Source: JAASSS01 sp021767745
GTDB taxonomy: Bacteria > Pseudomonadota > Gammaproteobacteria > UBA5335
NCBI GenBank assembly: GCA_034189165.1
Contig: JAXHVN010000047.1
Coordinates: 1-56,029, forward strand
DNA length: 56,029 bases
Reading direction: 5' to 3'
This document shows, in pieces, positions 46,470 through 54,357 of this stretch (position 1 is its first letter; each line of letters opens with the position of its first letter). A program made the translations under genes and the position numbers. The notes below the pieces were generated by a model, which had not been told where the DNA came from, did not search any database, and saw only the letters and a list, made by a program, of their open reading frames with translations.

Positions 46470-46535
46470 GATCCGTTCCTCCTTGCAGTGATGGCCGCTG
46501 TGGCTAGGAGCGCACCAGCGGACCGAAGATTCCCG

Positions 46536-47339
46536 TCAGGCCTGCAGCCGTTCGCGCAGGAAGGTCAGCACCCGCTCCAGCGCCGCCCGCGTCGGATGGC
46601 CCTCCCGGTCGACCAGATCGTTCGTCAGCACCGAATGCGCCCAGCGCGGGATGCCATGGGCGTTACCCGGCCCCGAATCGATCTCGATGCCTTCGAAGCC
46701 CGGGCCGAGCTCGGCCCGCAGCGTGCGAAAACGTGCCGGCGGACAGGCGAGATCGTGCGTGAAACGCAGCCCCAGCACCCGCTCGCCGGCCGCCACCCGT
46801 GCCTTCACGGCCGCGAGTTCGTCGGCCGAGACATGCAGAGCGGCGCGCTGCGCGCCGGTCAGGCCGAAGGGCAGCGAGGGTTGGCTCAACACGGGCGCGA
46901 GCACCGCCGGCTCCAGCATCAGGCCCAGGGCGAAGTTGCCGGTGAAGCACATGCCGAGCGCACCCACGCCCGGGCCGCCGCATTCGGCATGCACCATCCG
47001 GCACAGCGTGCGCAGCGGCGCCACGACCTCGCTGGACTGCCGACGGGCAAGCACATGGAACTCCCGGCGCACGCACAGCCGGGCGGCGACGCCCGCCGCG
47101 TAGCCCACGCCGAGCCGCCGCCCGGGCGTGCCGAATAGCGAAGGCAGCACGGCGGTGAAGCCGGCATCGGCCAGCCGTCGACCGAAGCGGGCCACGGCCG
47201 GGGTGATGCCGGGAATCTCGTGGATGATGACCACGCCCGGGCCGCTGCCCCGCCAGTACACCGGCCAGGCGGCGGCGTCGGCCGCGAACTCGCGCCGCGT
47301 GAAGCCGGCCAATTCCGGCGCCAGTGCCGCCGAGCTCAT
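46536..47339 (-). CDS. Dienelactone hydrolase-family alpha/beta hydrolase
   Basis: A 267-residue cytoplasmic alpha/beta hydrolase. VVIIHEIPGITP carries the oxyanion Glu, and GALGMCFTGNFAL the nucleophilic Cys elbow of dienelactone hydrolases (GxCxGG with the second Gly replaced by Asn). The His is in GNAHGIPRWAH. The substrate is unknown; no aromatic degradation genes are near. It overlaps the 5'-nucleotidase by four bases (ATGA). Confidence 0.88.
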   Translation of the reverse strand: MSSAALAPELAGFTRREFAADAAAWPVYWRGSGPGVVIIHEIPGITPAVARFGRRLADAGFTAVLPSLFGTPGRRLGVGYAAGVAARLCVRREFHVLARRQSSEVVAPLRTLCRMVHAECGGPGVGALGMCFTGNFALGLMLEPAVLAPVLSQPSLPFGLTGAQRAALHVSADELAAVKARVAAGERVLGLRFTHDLACPPARFRTLRAELGPGFEGIEIDSGPGNAHGIPRWAHSVLTNDLVDREGHPTRAALERVLTFLRERLQA

Positions 47340-48316
47340 CGCTCGTGCGCCCCGGGCGGCTCGGCAGGCAGCGCCTCTGCCGCCGGCGCGGCGGGCCGGT
47401 GCAGCGGCGAGCCCCGCTTGTAGGGCACCTTGCCCGAGGGCACCCGACGGGCGGCCTGCTCGACGTGCACGTGCTGATCATCGAAAAAGATGTGGGCGCG
47501 AAAGGCACGCAGAACCCCGTCCTTGGGCAGTCCGCCCAGGAAGAACGCCTCGTCGACGTTCACGTTCCAGGCACGCAGCGTGCGGATCACACGCTCGTGG
47601 GCCGGGCTGTTGCGCGCAGTGACGATCGCCAGGCGGACCGGCACCCGGTCGTCGGGCACCGCGTTCTGCAGGTAGGCGAGCGTGCGCAGCAGGCGGGCGA
47701 AGGGACCGGCCGCCATCGGCTCGCGGGCGTTGCGCCGCTCGTGCTCGACGAAGGCAGCCAGCCCGTCCTGTTTGAAGATACGTTCGGACTCCTCGGAGAA
47801 CACCACCGCATCGGCGTCGAACGCGATACGGATCTGGTCGCGATCGGGTTCGAAATCCGGCGGCGGCGGGTAGATCTGCGCGGCGGCGAAGCCGTGATCG
47901 ATCGCATCCTGCACGTCGTCCTCGAACTTCGACAGGAACAGGTCGACCTCGTAGGCGGCCAGATACGGTGCCAGCGGATCCCCGCCGGTGAAGGCCGTGC
48001 GCGTGATGTCGAGCCCGTAGTGGTCGATGGACTTGAAGATCCGCAGGCCCGTGTCGGGACTGTTGCGCGACATGATGATCACCTCCACCAGCCGCTGACG
48101 GTCGTCGTAACGGTTCAGGTGCAGCAGCGCCTCAACCAGATGAAACGCCGCGCCCTTGCCCAGCAACTGCTCCTCGCGCTCGCGCTGATAGGCGCGGTAG
48201 GCCTCCACCCCCTCTCGCTCGAACACGGTATTGGCCTCTTCCAGGTCGAACAGCGCCCGCGAGGAGATGCCCACCACCAGGCGTGCCTGAACGTGTCGGT
48301 GCTGCGTCTCGATCAT
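47336..48316 (-). CDS. Cytosolic 5'-nucleotidase family protein (PF06189 type)
   Basis: A 326-residue protein with the family start VVGISSRALFDLEEANTVFE. Later, IRIAFDADAVVFSEESE gives the DxD HAD-like catalytic motif and HIFFDDQHVHVEQA the distal acidic motif. It would dephosphorylate nucleoside monophosphates. ATG at 48325 is another possible start; 48316 was chosen for its AGGA upstream. It shares a stop/start overlap with the dienelactone hydrolase gene. Confidence 0.87.
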   Translation of the reverse strand: MIETQHRHVQARLVVGISSRALFDLEEANTVFEREGVEAYRAYQREREEQLLGKGAAFHLVEALLHLNRYDDRQRLVEVIIMSRNSPDTGLRIFKSIDHYGLDITRTAFTGGDPLAPYLAAYEVDLFLSKFEDDVQDAIDHGFAAAQIYPPPPDFEPDRDQIRIAFDADAVVFSEESERIFKQDGLAAFVEHERRNAREPMAAGPFARLLRTLAYLQNAVPDDRVPVRLAIVTARNSPAHERVIRTLRAWNVNVDEAFFLGGLPKDGVLRAFRAHIFFDDQHVHVEQAARRVPSGKVPYKRGSPLHRPAAPAAEALPAEPPGAHER

Positions 48317-48379
48317 CGTTCCCATCCTGCCGGCATCACCGGCGCGCGCGCCAGTCGGCACCGGGCCGCCCCCGCGGTG

Positions 48380-49072
48380 CTAATGATCGCGCGGCCCGCG
48401 CGAGGCGAGCCGATCGGCCCAGCGGGTGGTTTCCGGCAGGCGATAGCGGCCGAGGCAGCGCCGCGTGTAGTCGATCGCGCTGGCGAGGCTGATGCGGTGG
48501 CCGGGCGAGACGATCACCGGGCGCACGCCGCGGCGGGTGCGCAGCACGGCCCCGATGGTCTCACCCCGCTCGCGCAGCGGGCTCCAGCAGCCTTTCTCGT
48601 CCGGCGGCTCGAGCCACTCGCCGCACAGCCGGCTCTTGCCGACACCGATCGTCGGCCGATCGAGCACCAGTCCCAGATGTGCCGCGATGCCGAGCCGCCG
48701 CGGATGGGCGATGCCGTGGCCATCCACCAGCAGCAGCTGTGGCGTCGCCGTCAGCTGCTGCCACGCGGCCAGAATGGCCGGGATCTCGCGGAACGACAGC
48801 AGGCCGGGGACGTAGGGGAAGCTCGTCGGCACGCGGGCCTCGGCGTGACCGACATAATCCAGCTCGGGGAAGCGCAGCAACGCGATGACCGCACGGGTGG
48901 TCTGCCGGTCCGGGAAGCCGACATCGACGCCGGCGACCAGCCGCACCGGCTCGATCAGCCGGTCCTGTGTTTCCACCTGCCCTGCCAGCTGCCGCTGCAG
49001 CGCGATGGCCTCGGTCGGCGTCAGATCCCAGCGATGGGCCCGTACCCCGGCCGGTACCGCGGCAGGGTTCAC
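48380..49072 (-). CDS. nfi: Endonuclease V
   Basis: A 230-residue repair nuclease that nicks DNA near deaminated bases (inosine). The metal residues are in AGVDVGF, SFREIPAILAAW and LVDGHGIAHPRRLG, and PYVPGLLS is the strand-separating wedge. The start is GTG at 49072 in a GTGA overlap with the phosphofructokinase stop. The length fits (223 in E. coli). Confidence 0.96.
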   Translation of the reverse strand: MNPAAVPAGVRAHRWDLTPTEAIALQRQLAGQVETQDRLIEPVRLVAGVDVGFPDRQTTRAVIALLRFPELDYVGHAEARVPTSFPYVPGLLSFREIPAILAAWQQLTATPQLLLVDGHGIAHPRRLGIAAHLGLVLDRPTIGVGKSRLCGEWLEPPDEKGCWSPLRERGETIGAVLRTRRGVRPVIVSPGHRISLASAIDYTRRCLGRYRLPETTRWADRLASRGPRDH

Positions 49073-50052
49073 TGCGCCAGCGTGCGCAGCAGGGCGTGTT
49101 CATCCACCGGCGCGGCGCGCGTGCAGCCGATGACGCTGGGCAACGGCACGGCGGTGATCTTCGCGCCCTGCAGCGCCGCCATCCGCCCGCTCTGCCCGTC
49201 GAGCAGGCACTGGACGGCGTGCACGCCCAGGCGGGTGGCGAGCAGGCGGTCGAAATGGGTCGGCCGGCCGCCACGCTGGATGTGACCGAGGATGCTCACC
49301 CGGCACTCGTAGCCGCGATGCTCGCGCTCCATGTAGCTGGCGATGGTCTGCACGTCGTGCTCGGCACCCTCGGCGACGGTCATGATCACGTGCGCCTTGC
49401 CGCGCGCCCAGGCCTGTTCCACCGTCGCCAGCATCTCCGCCAGCGACAGAGGCACCTCGGGAATGTGCATGATCTCCGCGCCGCCGGTGACGCCCGCCAT
49501 CATGGCCAGATAGCCGCAATGCCGGCCCATGGTCTCGATCACGTGGATGCGGCCATGGCTGCTGGCCGTGTCGCGCAGCCGGTCGATGGCCTCCAGAATC
49601 GTGTTCAGCGCCGTGTCCACGCCGATGGCCAGGTCCGTGCCGCACATGTCGTTGTCGATGGTGGCCGGCACCCCGGCCACCCGGACGCCGAGCGAATGCA
49701 GGGCCAGCGCCCCGCTCAGCGAACCGTCGCCGCCGATCACCACCAATCCGCCCACGCCGTGCTCGGTGAGCACGTCCACCGCCTGCTGCTGCACGTCCCG
49801 CTGCTTGAACTCCGGCAGGCGCGCAGTCCGCAGGAAGGTGCCGCCTTCCTGGATGCGCCCGCCCACGTCGCGCGCGCCGAGCGGCGCCAACTCGCCGCGG
49901 ACGAGGCCGTAGTAGCCACGCTGGATGCCGAGCACCTCCACCTGATGCGCCAGTGCCCAGCGCACCACCGCCCGGATGCCGGCATTCATGCCGGGCGCGT
50001 CGCCGCCGCTGGTCATCACCGCGATACGTTTGAGCTCGGGGGGCTGCGTCAT
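49069..50052 (-). CDS. pfkA: ATP-dependent 6-phosphofructokinase
   Basis: A 327-residue PFK-A enzyme. TSGGDAPGMNAGIRAVVR begins the fold, GGDGSLSGA carries the ATP-type Gly (PPi-dependent enzymes have Asp here), ATIDNDMCGTD holds the catalytic Asp and lacks the Lys of PPi enzymes, and ETMGRHCGYLA binds fructose 6-phosphate. ATG at 50052 was chosen over a longer open frame because the family sequence begins there. It commits fructose 6-phosphate to glycolysis and is co-transcribed with nfi. Confidence 0.94.
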   Translation of the reverse strand: MTQPPELKRIAVMTSGGDAPGMNAGIRAVVRWALAHQVEVLGIQRGYYGLVRGELAPLGARDVGGRIQEGGTFLRTARLPEFKQRDVQQQAVDVLTEHGVGGLVVIGGDGSLSGALALHSLGVRVAGVPATIDNDMCGTDLAIGVDTALNTILEAIDRLRDTASSHGRIHVIETMGRHCGYLAMMAGVTGGAEIMHIPEVPLSLAEMLATVEQAWARGKAHVIMTVAEGAEHDVQTIASYMEREHRGYECRVSILGHIQRGGRPTHFDRLLATRLGVHAVQCLLDGQSGRMAALQGAKITAVPLPSVIGCTRAAPVDEHALLRTLAQ

Positions 50053-50177
50053 GCGCTCTCCTGGGTTGACGGGCACCGCGGGGAACGCCAAGCATATGCC
50101 AACGCCCGTCGGCCAGTCAGCCGAACTCGGCGCGCCGCCCCGGGTCGACAGGTTCTGCCATCCCCAAGGAGCCACAC

Positions 50178-50975
50178 ATGCTTCGCGCTGCCCAGAAGTT
50201 CTCCTCGGCACCGGTGTTCGCACTGGCGCTGCTCGGTCTTGCCCCCGCCCTGCACGCCGAGATCGTGACCCAGACCGTGGAATACGACGTGGAGGGCACG
50301 ACGCACATCGGCTACCTCGCCTACGACGATGCCATCGAGGAACTCCAGCCGGGCGTGCTCGTGATCCATGAGTGGTGGGGGCTGAACGATTTCGCCCGCG
50401 AGCGCGCCCGCGCGGTGGCCGAGCTCGGCTACGTCGCCTTCGCCCCGGACATGTACGGCGAGGGCCGGGTCACGCGCGATCCCGAGCAGGCGGGCGAGTG
50501 GTCGAGCGCCGTGGAGGAGCAGCAGCGCTTCGAGACCCTGGGCAAGGCGGCCCTGCAGGTGCTGCGCGCGCAGGATCGAGTGGACGAGGAGCGGCTGGCG
50601 AGCATGGGCTTCTGCTTCGGCGGCACCAGCACGCTGGCCATGGCCTTCGCCGGCCTGCCGCTGGATGCGGCGATTTCCTTTCATGGCCATCTGCCGGTGC
50701 CGGACCGGCAGGCGCTCGATCATACGGAAGCGGATCTGCTCATCCTGCACGGCGCTGCCGATCCCTACGTCGAACCGGCGCTGGTCACCCGCTTCCGCGA
50801 TGCGTTGCTGGCCTCCAGGCTCGACTGGCAGCTGGTCTGGTTCGGCAACGTGCAGCACAGCTTCATGAATCCGGCCGCCGAGGAATCGGGCCTGGACGGC
50901 CTAGCCTACGATCCGCGTGCCGCCCATCGCGCCTGGCAGCAGACCGGCGACTTCCTGGCGCAGAGCCTGCGCTGA
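50178..50975 (+). CDS. Exported dienelactone hydrolase-family protein
   Basis: A 265-residue protein with a signal peptide (hydrophobic APVFALALLGLAPALHA, cleavage before EIV). VLVIHEWWGLNDFAR carries the oxyanion Glu, MGFCFGGTSTLAMA the Cys nucleophile, HGAADPYV the Asp and VQHSFMNPA the His, so the triad appears intact. A ribosome site AAGGAG precedes the ATG. It is the periplasmic counterpart of the cytoplasmic hydrolase at 46.5 kb, though the two are not close copies. Its 3' end overlaps the STAND-like gene by 75 bases, tail to tail. Confidence 0.9.
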   Translation: MLRAAQKFSSAPVFALALLGLAPALHAEIVTQTVEYDVEGTTHIGYLAYDDAIEELQPGVLVIHEWWGLNDFARERARAVAELGYVAFAPDMYGEGRVTRDPEQAGEWSSAVEEQQRFETLGKAALQVLRAQDRVDEERLASMGFCFGGTSTLAMAFAGLPLDAAISFHGHLPVPDRQALDHTEADLLILHGAADPYVEPALVTRFRDALLASRLDWQLVWFGNVQHSFMNPAAEESGLDGLAYDPRAAHRAWQQTGDFLAQSLR

Positions 50976-52907
50976 GTCCGGGCCCGTGGCCGCGCATGCC
51001 TGGTTCTCCAGCTGCCAGAGGTGTTCGGTGAGACATTCCGTCGCCTGCTTCAGCCGGCGCCGGTAGGTCGCGTAGGACATACCCAGGTCGGCGGCGATGG
51101 AAAGCTGCTTGCCACCGCGACCGAGATAGGTCCGCTCCAGCACCAGGCGCTGATCCTGCCGCGCCGGATCGGCGCACAGCTCGCCGATGGCCTGGCGGAG
51201 CGCGCCTCGCAGGCGCTTGGCGGGCGTGGCGTCGGCCGGACACCGTGCCCGGCTGACAAAGGCCGCGCCGGTCAGCGGGCAGTGCGCCAGCTCGGCATCG
51301 TCGTGCAGGTGGCGCAGCAGCAGCTGCACGTGCTCGACGAAGGCGCTGCGGTCGGGCAGCGTGGGCCGCTCCAGCGGCGGCGGGCGCTTGCGATCGGTCA
51401 GCAGTGCCGGCAGGCTCCGCAGCCAGCCCTCGACGCCATCATGGCGCAGGTCGTGCACGTAGCAGGCCGGCTGCGCGGCCTGCGCATTCACCGGCAGCAG
51501 CCCCCAACGTTGCGCCATCGAGCGGGAGGTGCTGGCCCGGCCACCGGCGAGCGCGAACAGGCTGTCGGTGCCACGGCTCAGCAGATCCGCCGCGATCCAG
51601 GCGAATAGATAGACCACCGGCGCGGAGAGCACCTGCCCCTTGCGCAGGTCCAGCCACCAGGGAACGTAGGTAAAGCTGTCGGCGACCCCGCCGGTCTGGC
51701 GCAGGAAGTCCCGGCACTGGCGCTCGCCGCCGTCGCGCGGTTCACCCAGCGCGTTCACCAGCACGAAGGCGGCCACCAGTTCCCCATCGCTGCGCCAGAC
51801 CGCGCGAAAGCACTCCGGGCACAACCGCCACCAGTACGCGAAGACGAGGTCATCGCTGCCGCGACCGCCGGCCAATCGCGCCGGCAGGTGCGCCGGCATG
51901 GCGCCGACGCGATAGCCAATGTCTTCGCTGAGGCGCGCGCCTCGCAGCGGCGGCGTGCGGCGAAACAGGAACGCCAGGTCCATCAGGGCGTGCAGCCGAC
52001 GCTGCCCGCCCTGCAGGCCGACTCTTTCAAGCAGGGCGGTTGCCGCCCGCTCACGCAGCCGATGCTCGATCATCGGCTCCTGCCAGCGCATGTCGACCAG
52101 CAGCGCATGGCGCAGCAGCGGCACGGGACGCAGCCCGGCGCGGGTCCGCTGCCAGCCGCACTGGCGGCTGAGCCAGTGGAACAAGTGCTCGGCAGATTCC
52201 TGCTGGAGCATGGCCGCCAGCAGACAGGCCGTCAGATCCGGCACCAGGGCCGAGGCCTGCATGGCGCGGATCTGCGCGGCACTCGCACCGACCTTCAGAC
52301 GCTGCGCCAGCAGGCTGCCGAAGGAACCGACTGCCGGGCACACATCCTTGCCCAGCGTCACCAGCGCGAGCGGCACACCCTGCGCGAGGCGCGTGGTGTC
52401 GGGCGCGGCGCAGCCGTGCCAGGACTCGACCAGCCGACGCCAGGCAGCCGGCGCGATGGGCTGCAGCTCCAGCGATCGACTGCGTTCGCGCCAGGGCAGG
52501 CGCAGCCAGGCGATCGGCAGGCGCTGACGGCTGGCGAGCAGCAGCGAGGCATCTGGGGGCAGCGCCGGCAGGAAGATCTCGCGCAGCCAGGCGTCCAGAT
52601 GCGCCTCCACCCGTTCGTAGCGATCGATGCAGATCAGGGTCGGCACGGCCGCGCCGACCGTCGCCTCCAGGCTCTGACGCTGCTCAAGGGCGCTGGCCTG
52701 AACCTCCGGTTCCCACCAGAGCACGCGCTGCCCCGTCATAGCCGCATCCGCAGCGATGGCCCGCATCAGCGCCGTCTTACCGATGCCCGGGATGCCCTGC
52801 AGGCACAGTACCCGCAGGGCATCCGCCGGCGCATGGAGACGCGCCGCCAGTTCTCGCTCCGCCTCGCGCCCGATCAGCGCCCGGGCGATCCATGTTTCGA
52901 GCTGCAT
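50901..52907 (-). CDS. STAND-like ATPase with C-terminal helix-turn-helix
   Basis: A 668-residue protein of no named family that I recognise. Near the N-terminus it has a Walker A loop, GIPGIGKT (residues 38-45), an Asp-ended strand TLICIDRYE as possible Walker B, and LLLASRQRLP, an R-box-like sensor: the layout of a STAND signalling ATPase. A long helical middle region has no recognised repeats; it contains a Cys/Trp-rich block (WWRLCPECFRAVW). The C-terminus (585-640) has a sigma-70-region-4-like helix-turn-helix, KQLSIAADLGMSYATYRRR, so it probably binds DNA. The start is ATG at 52907 with AAGGG upstream; GTG at 52973 is possible. It is divergent from the first repeat protein, its likely target. 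Confidence 0.75.
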   Translation of the reverse strand: MQLETWIARALIGREAERELAARLHAPADALRVLCLQGIPGIGKTALMRAIAADAAMTGQRVLWWEPEVQASALEQRQSLEATVGAAVPTLICIDRYERVEAHLDAWLREIFLPALPPDASLLLASRQRLPIAWLRLPWRERSRSLELQPIAPAAWRRLVESWHGCAAPDTTRLAQGVPLALVTLGKDVCPAVGSFGSLLAQRLKVGASAAQIRAMQASALVPDLTACLLAAMLQQESAEHLFHWLSRQCGWQRTRAGLRPVPLLRHALLVDMRWQEPMIEHRLRERAATALLERVGLQGGQRRLHALMDLAFLFRRTPPLRGARLSEDIGYRVGAMPAHLPARLAGGRGSDDLVFAYWWRLCPECFRAVWRSDGELVAAFVLVNALGEPRDGGERQCRDFLRQTGGVADSFTYVPWWLDLRKGQVLSAPVVYLFAWIAADLLSRGTDSLFALAGGRASTSRSMAQRWGLLPVNAQAAQPACYVHDLRHDGVEGWLRSLPALLTDRKRPPPLERPTLPDRSAFVEHVQLLLRHLHDDAELAHCPLTGAAFVSRARCPADATPAKRLRGALRQAIGELCADPARQDQRLVLERTYLGRGGKQLSIAADLGMSYATYRRRLKQATECLTEHLWQLENQACAATGPDSAQALRQEVAGLLPGAMGGTRIVG

Positions 52908-52976
52908 ATCCCTTGCGACCTCGTCAGGCGCGGTGAGCGCCTGTTGAACATGCCCCGAGCAGCGCCTGAGCACCGG

Positions 52977-53024
52977 GGGATGGGATTGTGGCGCAGTTCG
53001 TTAAGTAGCGCCAGTCACCATCCC
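52977..53024. promoter_or_regulatory. Imperfect inverted repeat between the STAND-like gene and repeat protein 1
   Basis: Arms 52977-52994 and 53008-53024 pair as GGGATGG...GGCGC against GCGCC...CCATCCC, with small internal mismatches and a 13-base AT-richer centre. It lies in the 190-base divergent intergenic region, so it is a candidate operator for the STAND-like regulator or a shared promoter structure. Clear -10/-35 hexamers were not found. Confidence 0.5.
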
Positions 53025-53097
53025 TGTCATCGCGAGCAGGTCTGGGCTGCCACGGACAAACGCACATTCACTGGCATTCAATGAAAGGGAGATCACC

Positions 53098-53679
53098 ATG
53101 GATCGGATTAAGAAATTGACGGCCGGGACATGCATCGCGCTGCTGAGCGCGGGTGCCCAGGCCGCGATGGAGCCGATGGCCACCGAACAGCTGCGACAGG
53201 TCGACGGTCAGGCGGGCGTGCTGCTCGAAAACGCCCTAGAGGCACGGAGCTCGGTGCTGCTGGCGCGCTCGCTGGCCAACAGCATCCTGTCGGAGGTAAT
53301 CGATGACGACACCGGCCTGGCCGGCTACATCGACCGGCGCACCGGCCTTGAGACGCTGATCGACGTCAATACCGGCCTCGGCGCGTACATCGATCGCAAT
53401 ACCGGCCTGGAGACCTACGTTGACCTGCAGACCGGCCTCGGTCGCCTGATCGACCTCAAGACCGGCCCGAGCGGCTGGATGCTCGACGCCATCGACCGTC
53501 GCACCGGCCTGGCCGGCTACATCGACCGGCGTACTGGCCTTGAAACGCTGATCGACGTCAATACCGGCCTCGGCGCCGTGATCGATCGCAATACCGGCCT
53601 CGGCAGCTTCGATCTGGACCTTGACCTGATCGGCTCGCAGGGTATCCAGTGGGGCTTCGGAATCTTGCCGCTCGGATAG
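53098..53679 (+). CDS. Exported decapeptide-repeat protein 1
   Basis: A 193-residue protein not recognised as any named family. Residues 1-22 are a signal peptide (basic MDRIKK, hydrophobic core, cleavage after AQA). Residues 24-40 (EPMATEQLRQVDGQAG) resemble the short L-x-x-V-x-G-Q-x-G motif at the mature N-terminus of DUF6160-like surface proteins. A helical stretch follows to residue 66. Residues 67-170 are nine 10-residue repeats such as YIDRRTGLET and LIDVNTGLGA, with one 14-residue variant LIDLKTGPSGWMLD at 117-130. The last 23 residues are a separate cap, ending WGFGILPLG. A good ribosome site AAAGGGAG precedes the ATG, and a terminator follows. Exported by Sec; function unknown, possibly a surface or periplasmic solenoid. 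Confidence 0.85.
   Translation: MDRIKKLTAGTCIALLSAGAQAAMEPMATEQLRQVDGQAGVLLENALEARSSVLLARSLANSILSEVIDDDTGLAGYIDRRTGLETLIDVNTGLGAYIDRNTGLETYVDLQTGLGRLIDLKTGPSGWMLDAIDRRTGLAGYIDRRTGLETLIDVNTGLGAVIDRNTGLGSFDLDLDLIGSQGIQWGFGILPLG
53296..53607 (+). repeat. Decapeptide repeat array of protein 1
   Basis: Nine 30-bp units and one 42-bp unit coding for [Y/L/V/A][I/V]D-x-x-T-G-L-x-x. Two 74-base blocks, 53311-53384 and 53503-53576, differ at only three positions; their 192-base offset equals five short units plus one long unit, showing a recent internal duplication. Confidence 0.9.
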
Positions 53680-53718
53680 TATCCCAGCCCGTTCAACCCG
53701 CAGATTGAATTACGGCAT

Positions 53719-53753
53719 GGCCGCGAGATTGACCCCTCGCGGCCTTCCTTTTC
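53719..53753 (+). terminator. Rho-independent terminator of repeat protein 1
   Basis: A perfect 9-bp stem GGCCGCGAG/CTCGCGGCC (53719-53727 with 53736-53744), 8-base loop, then TTCCTTTTC. It begins 39 bases after the stop codon and separates the gene from protein 2. Confidence 0.85.
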
Positions 53754-53773
53754 AATTTCATGTCAATTTCATG
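53752..53773. repeat. 11-base tandem duplication
   Basis: TCAATTTCATG occurs twice in immediate succession just after the terminator. It is AT-rich compared with the surroundings. No function is apparent. Confidence 0.85.
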
Positions 53774-53885
53774 TCTACGCGCTCGTTCGCCCGGGGCGCG
53801 GCCGGCGTCCGACGCGCGACCCGGCACCAGCCTGTGCCGCGCTTGCTGGCCCATCTCGGCGGCAACCATTGCCACCCAGAACGGT

Positions 53886-54006
53886 GCGCCGATGGCGGCA
53901 TCACCGCCTGCTCAGGGCGCGGGCCTGCTCATCACGCCCGACAGGCGGCGGTAGACGACAGACGGCCATACATTAAGTCACGACGCCACCTGCCGAGTGT
54001 GGTAGT
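53886..54006. repeat. 121-base direct repeat, copy 1 (left of gap)
   Basis: Identical over all 121 bases to 54107-54227 and ends exactly at the first N. Most simply it is the overlapping end of one contig. Confidence 0.95.
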
Positions 54007-54106
54007 NNNNNNNNNNNNNNNNNNNNNNNNNNNNNNNNNNNNNNNNNNNNNNNNNNNNNNNNNNNNNNNNNNNNNNNNNNNNNNNNNNNNNNNNNNNNNN
54101 NNNNNN
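54007..54106. other. Assembly gap (100 N)
   Basis: Exactly 100 N, the usual placeholder for a gap of unknown length. The flanks are identical, so the gap is probably artificial. Confidence 0.98.
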
Positions 54107-54227
54107 GCGCCGATGGCGGCATCACCGCCTGCTCAGGGCGCGGGCCTGCTCATCACGCCCGACAGGCGGCGGTAGACGACAGACGGCCATACATTAAGTC
54201 ACGACGCCACCTGCCGAGTGTGGTAGT
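54107..54227. repeat. 121-base direct repeat, copy 2 (right of gap)
   Basis: Begins at the first base after the Ns and repeats 53886-54006 without a mismatch. Sequence after it (TTTTCC...) is unique. Confidence 0.95.
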
Positions 54228-54319
54228 TTTCCTTGCGCCAACGAGGCTTGGCTGGCCTGCCATCCGGTCGAGGTGCTTCGCCTCCCCCACTTGCAGGCAA
54301 CTCCCCTATAACAATCGAC

Positions 54320-54335
54320 GACCGCAATCGCGGTC
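54320..54335 (+). promoter_or_regulatory. Inverted repeat in the leader of repeat protein 2
   Basis: GACCGC-AATC-GCGGTC, a perfect 6-bp stem with a 4-base loop, 22 bases before the ATG. A TATAAC at 54307-54312 could be a -10, without a clear -35. It may be an operator or a small leader hairpin. Confidence 0.35.
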
Positions 54336-54357
54336 ACAGGGCCACAGGGAAGAACCG

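Larger units (their letters stand above)
53680..54357. other. Intergenic region between the two repeat-protein genes
   Basis: These 678 bases hold a terminator, an 11-base tandem repeat, two identical 121-base copies flanking a 100-base N gap, and the leader of protein 2. No convincing coding frame was found; the open frame that crosses the Ns has no protein-like composition. Because the copies probably reflect one overlap, the true distance is likely about 221 bases shorter. Confidence 0.7.

Noticed and set aside
53705..54175. Open frame crossing the N gap
   Set aside because: It depends on translating Ns, contains the same 121-base block twice and has no protein-like features.
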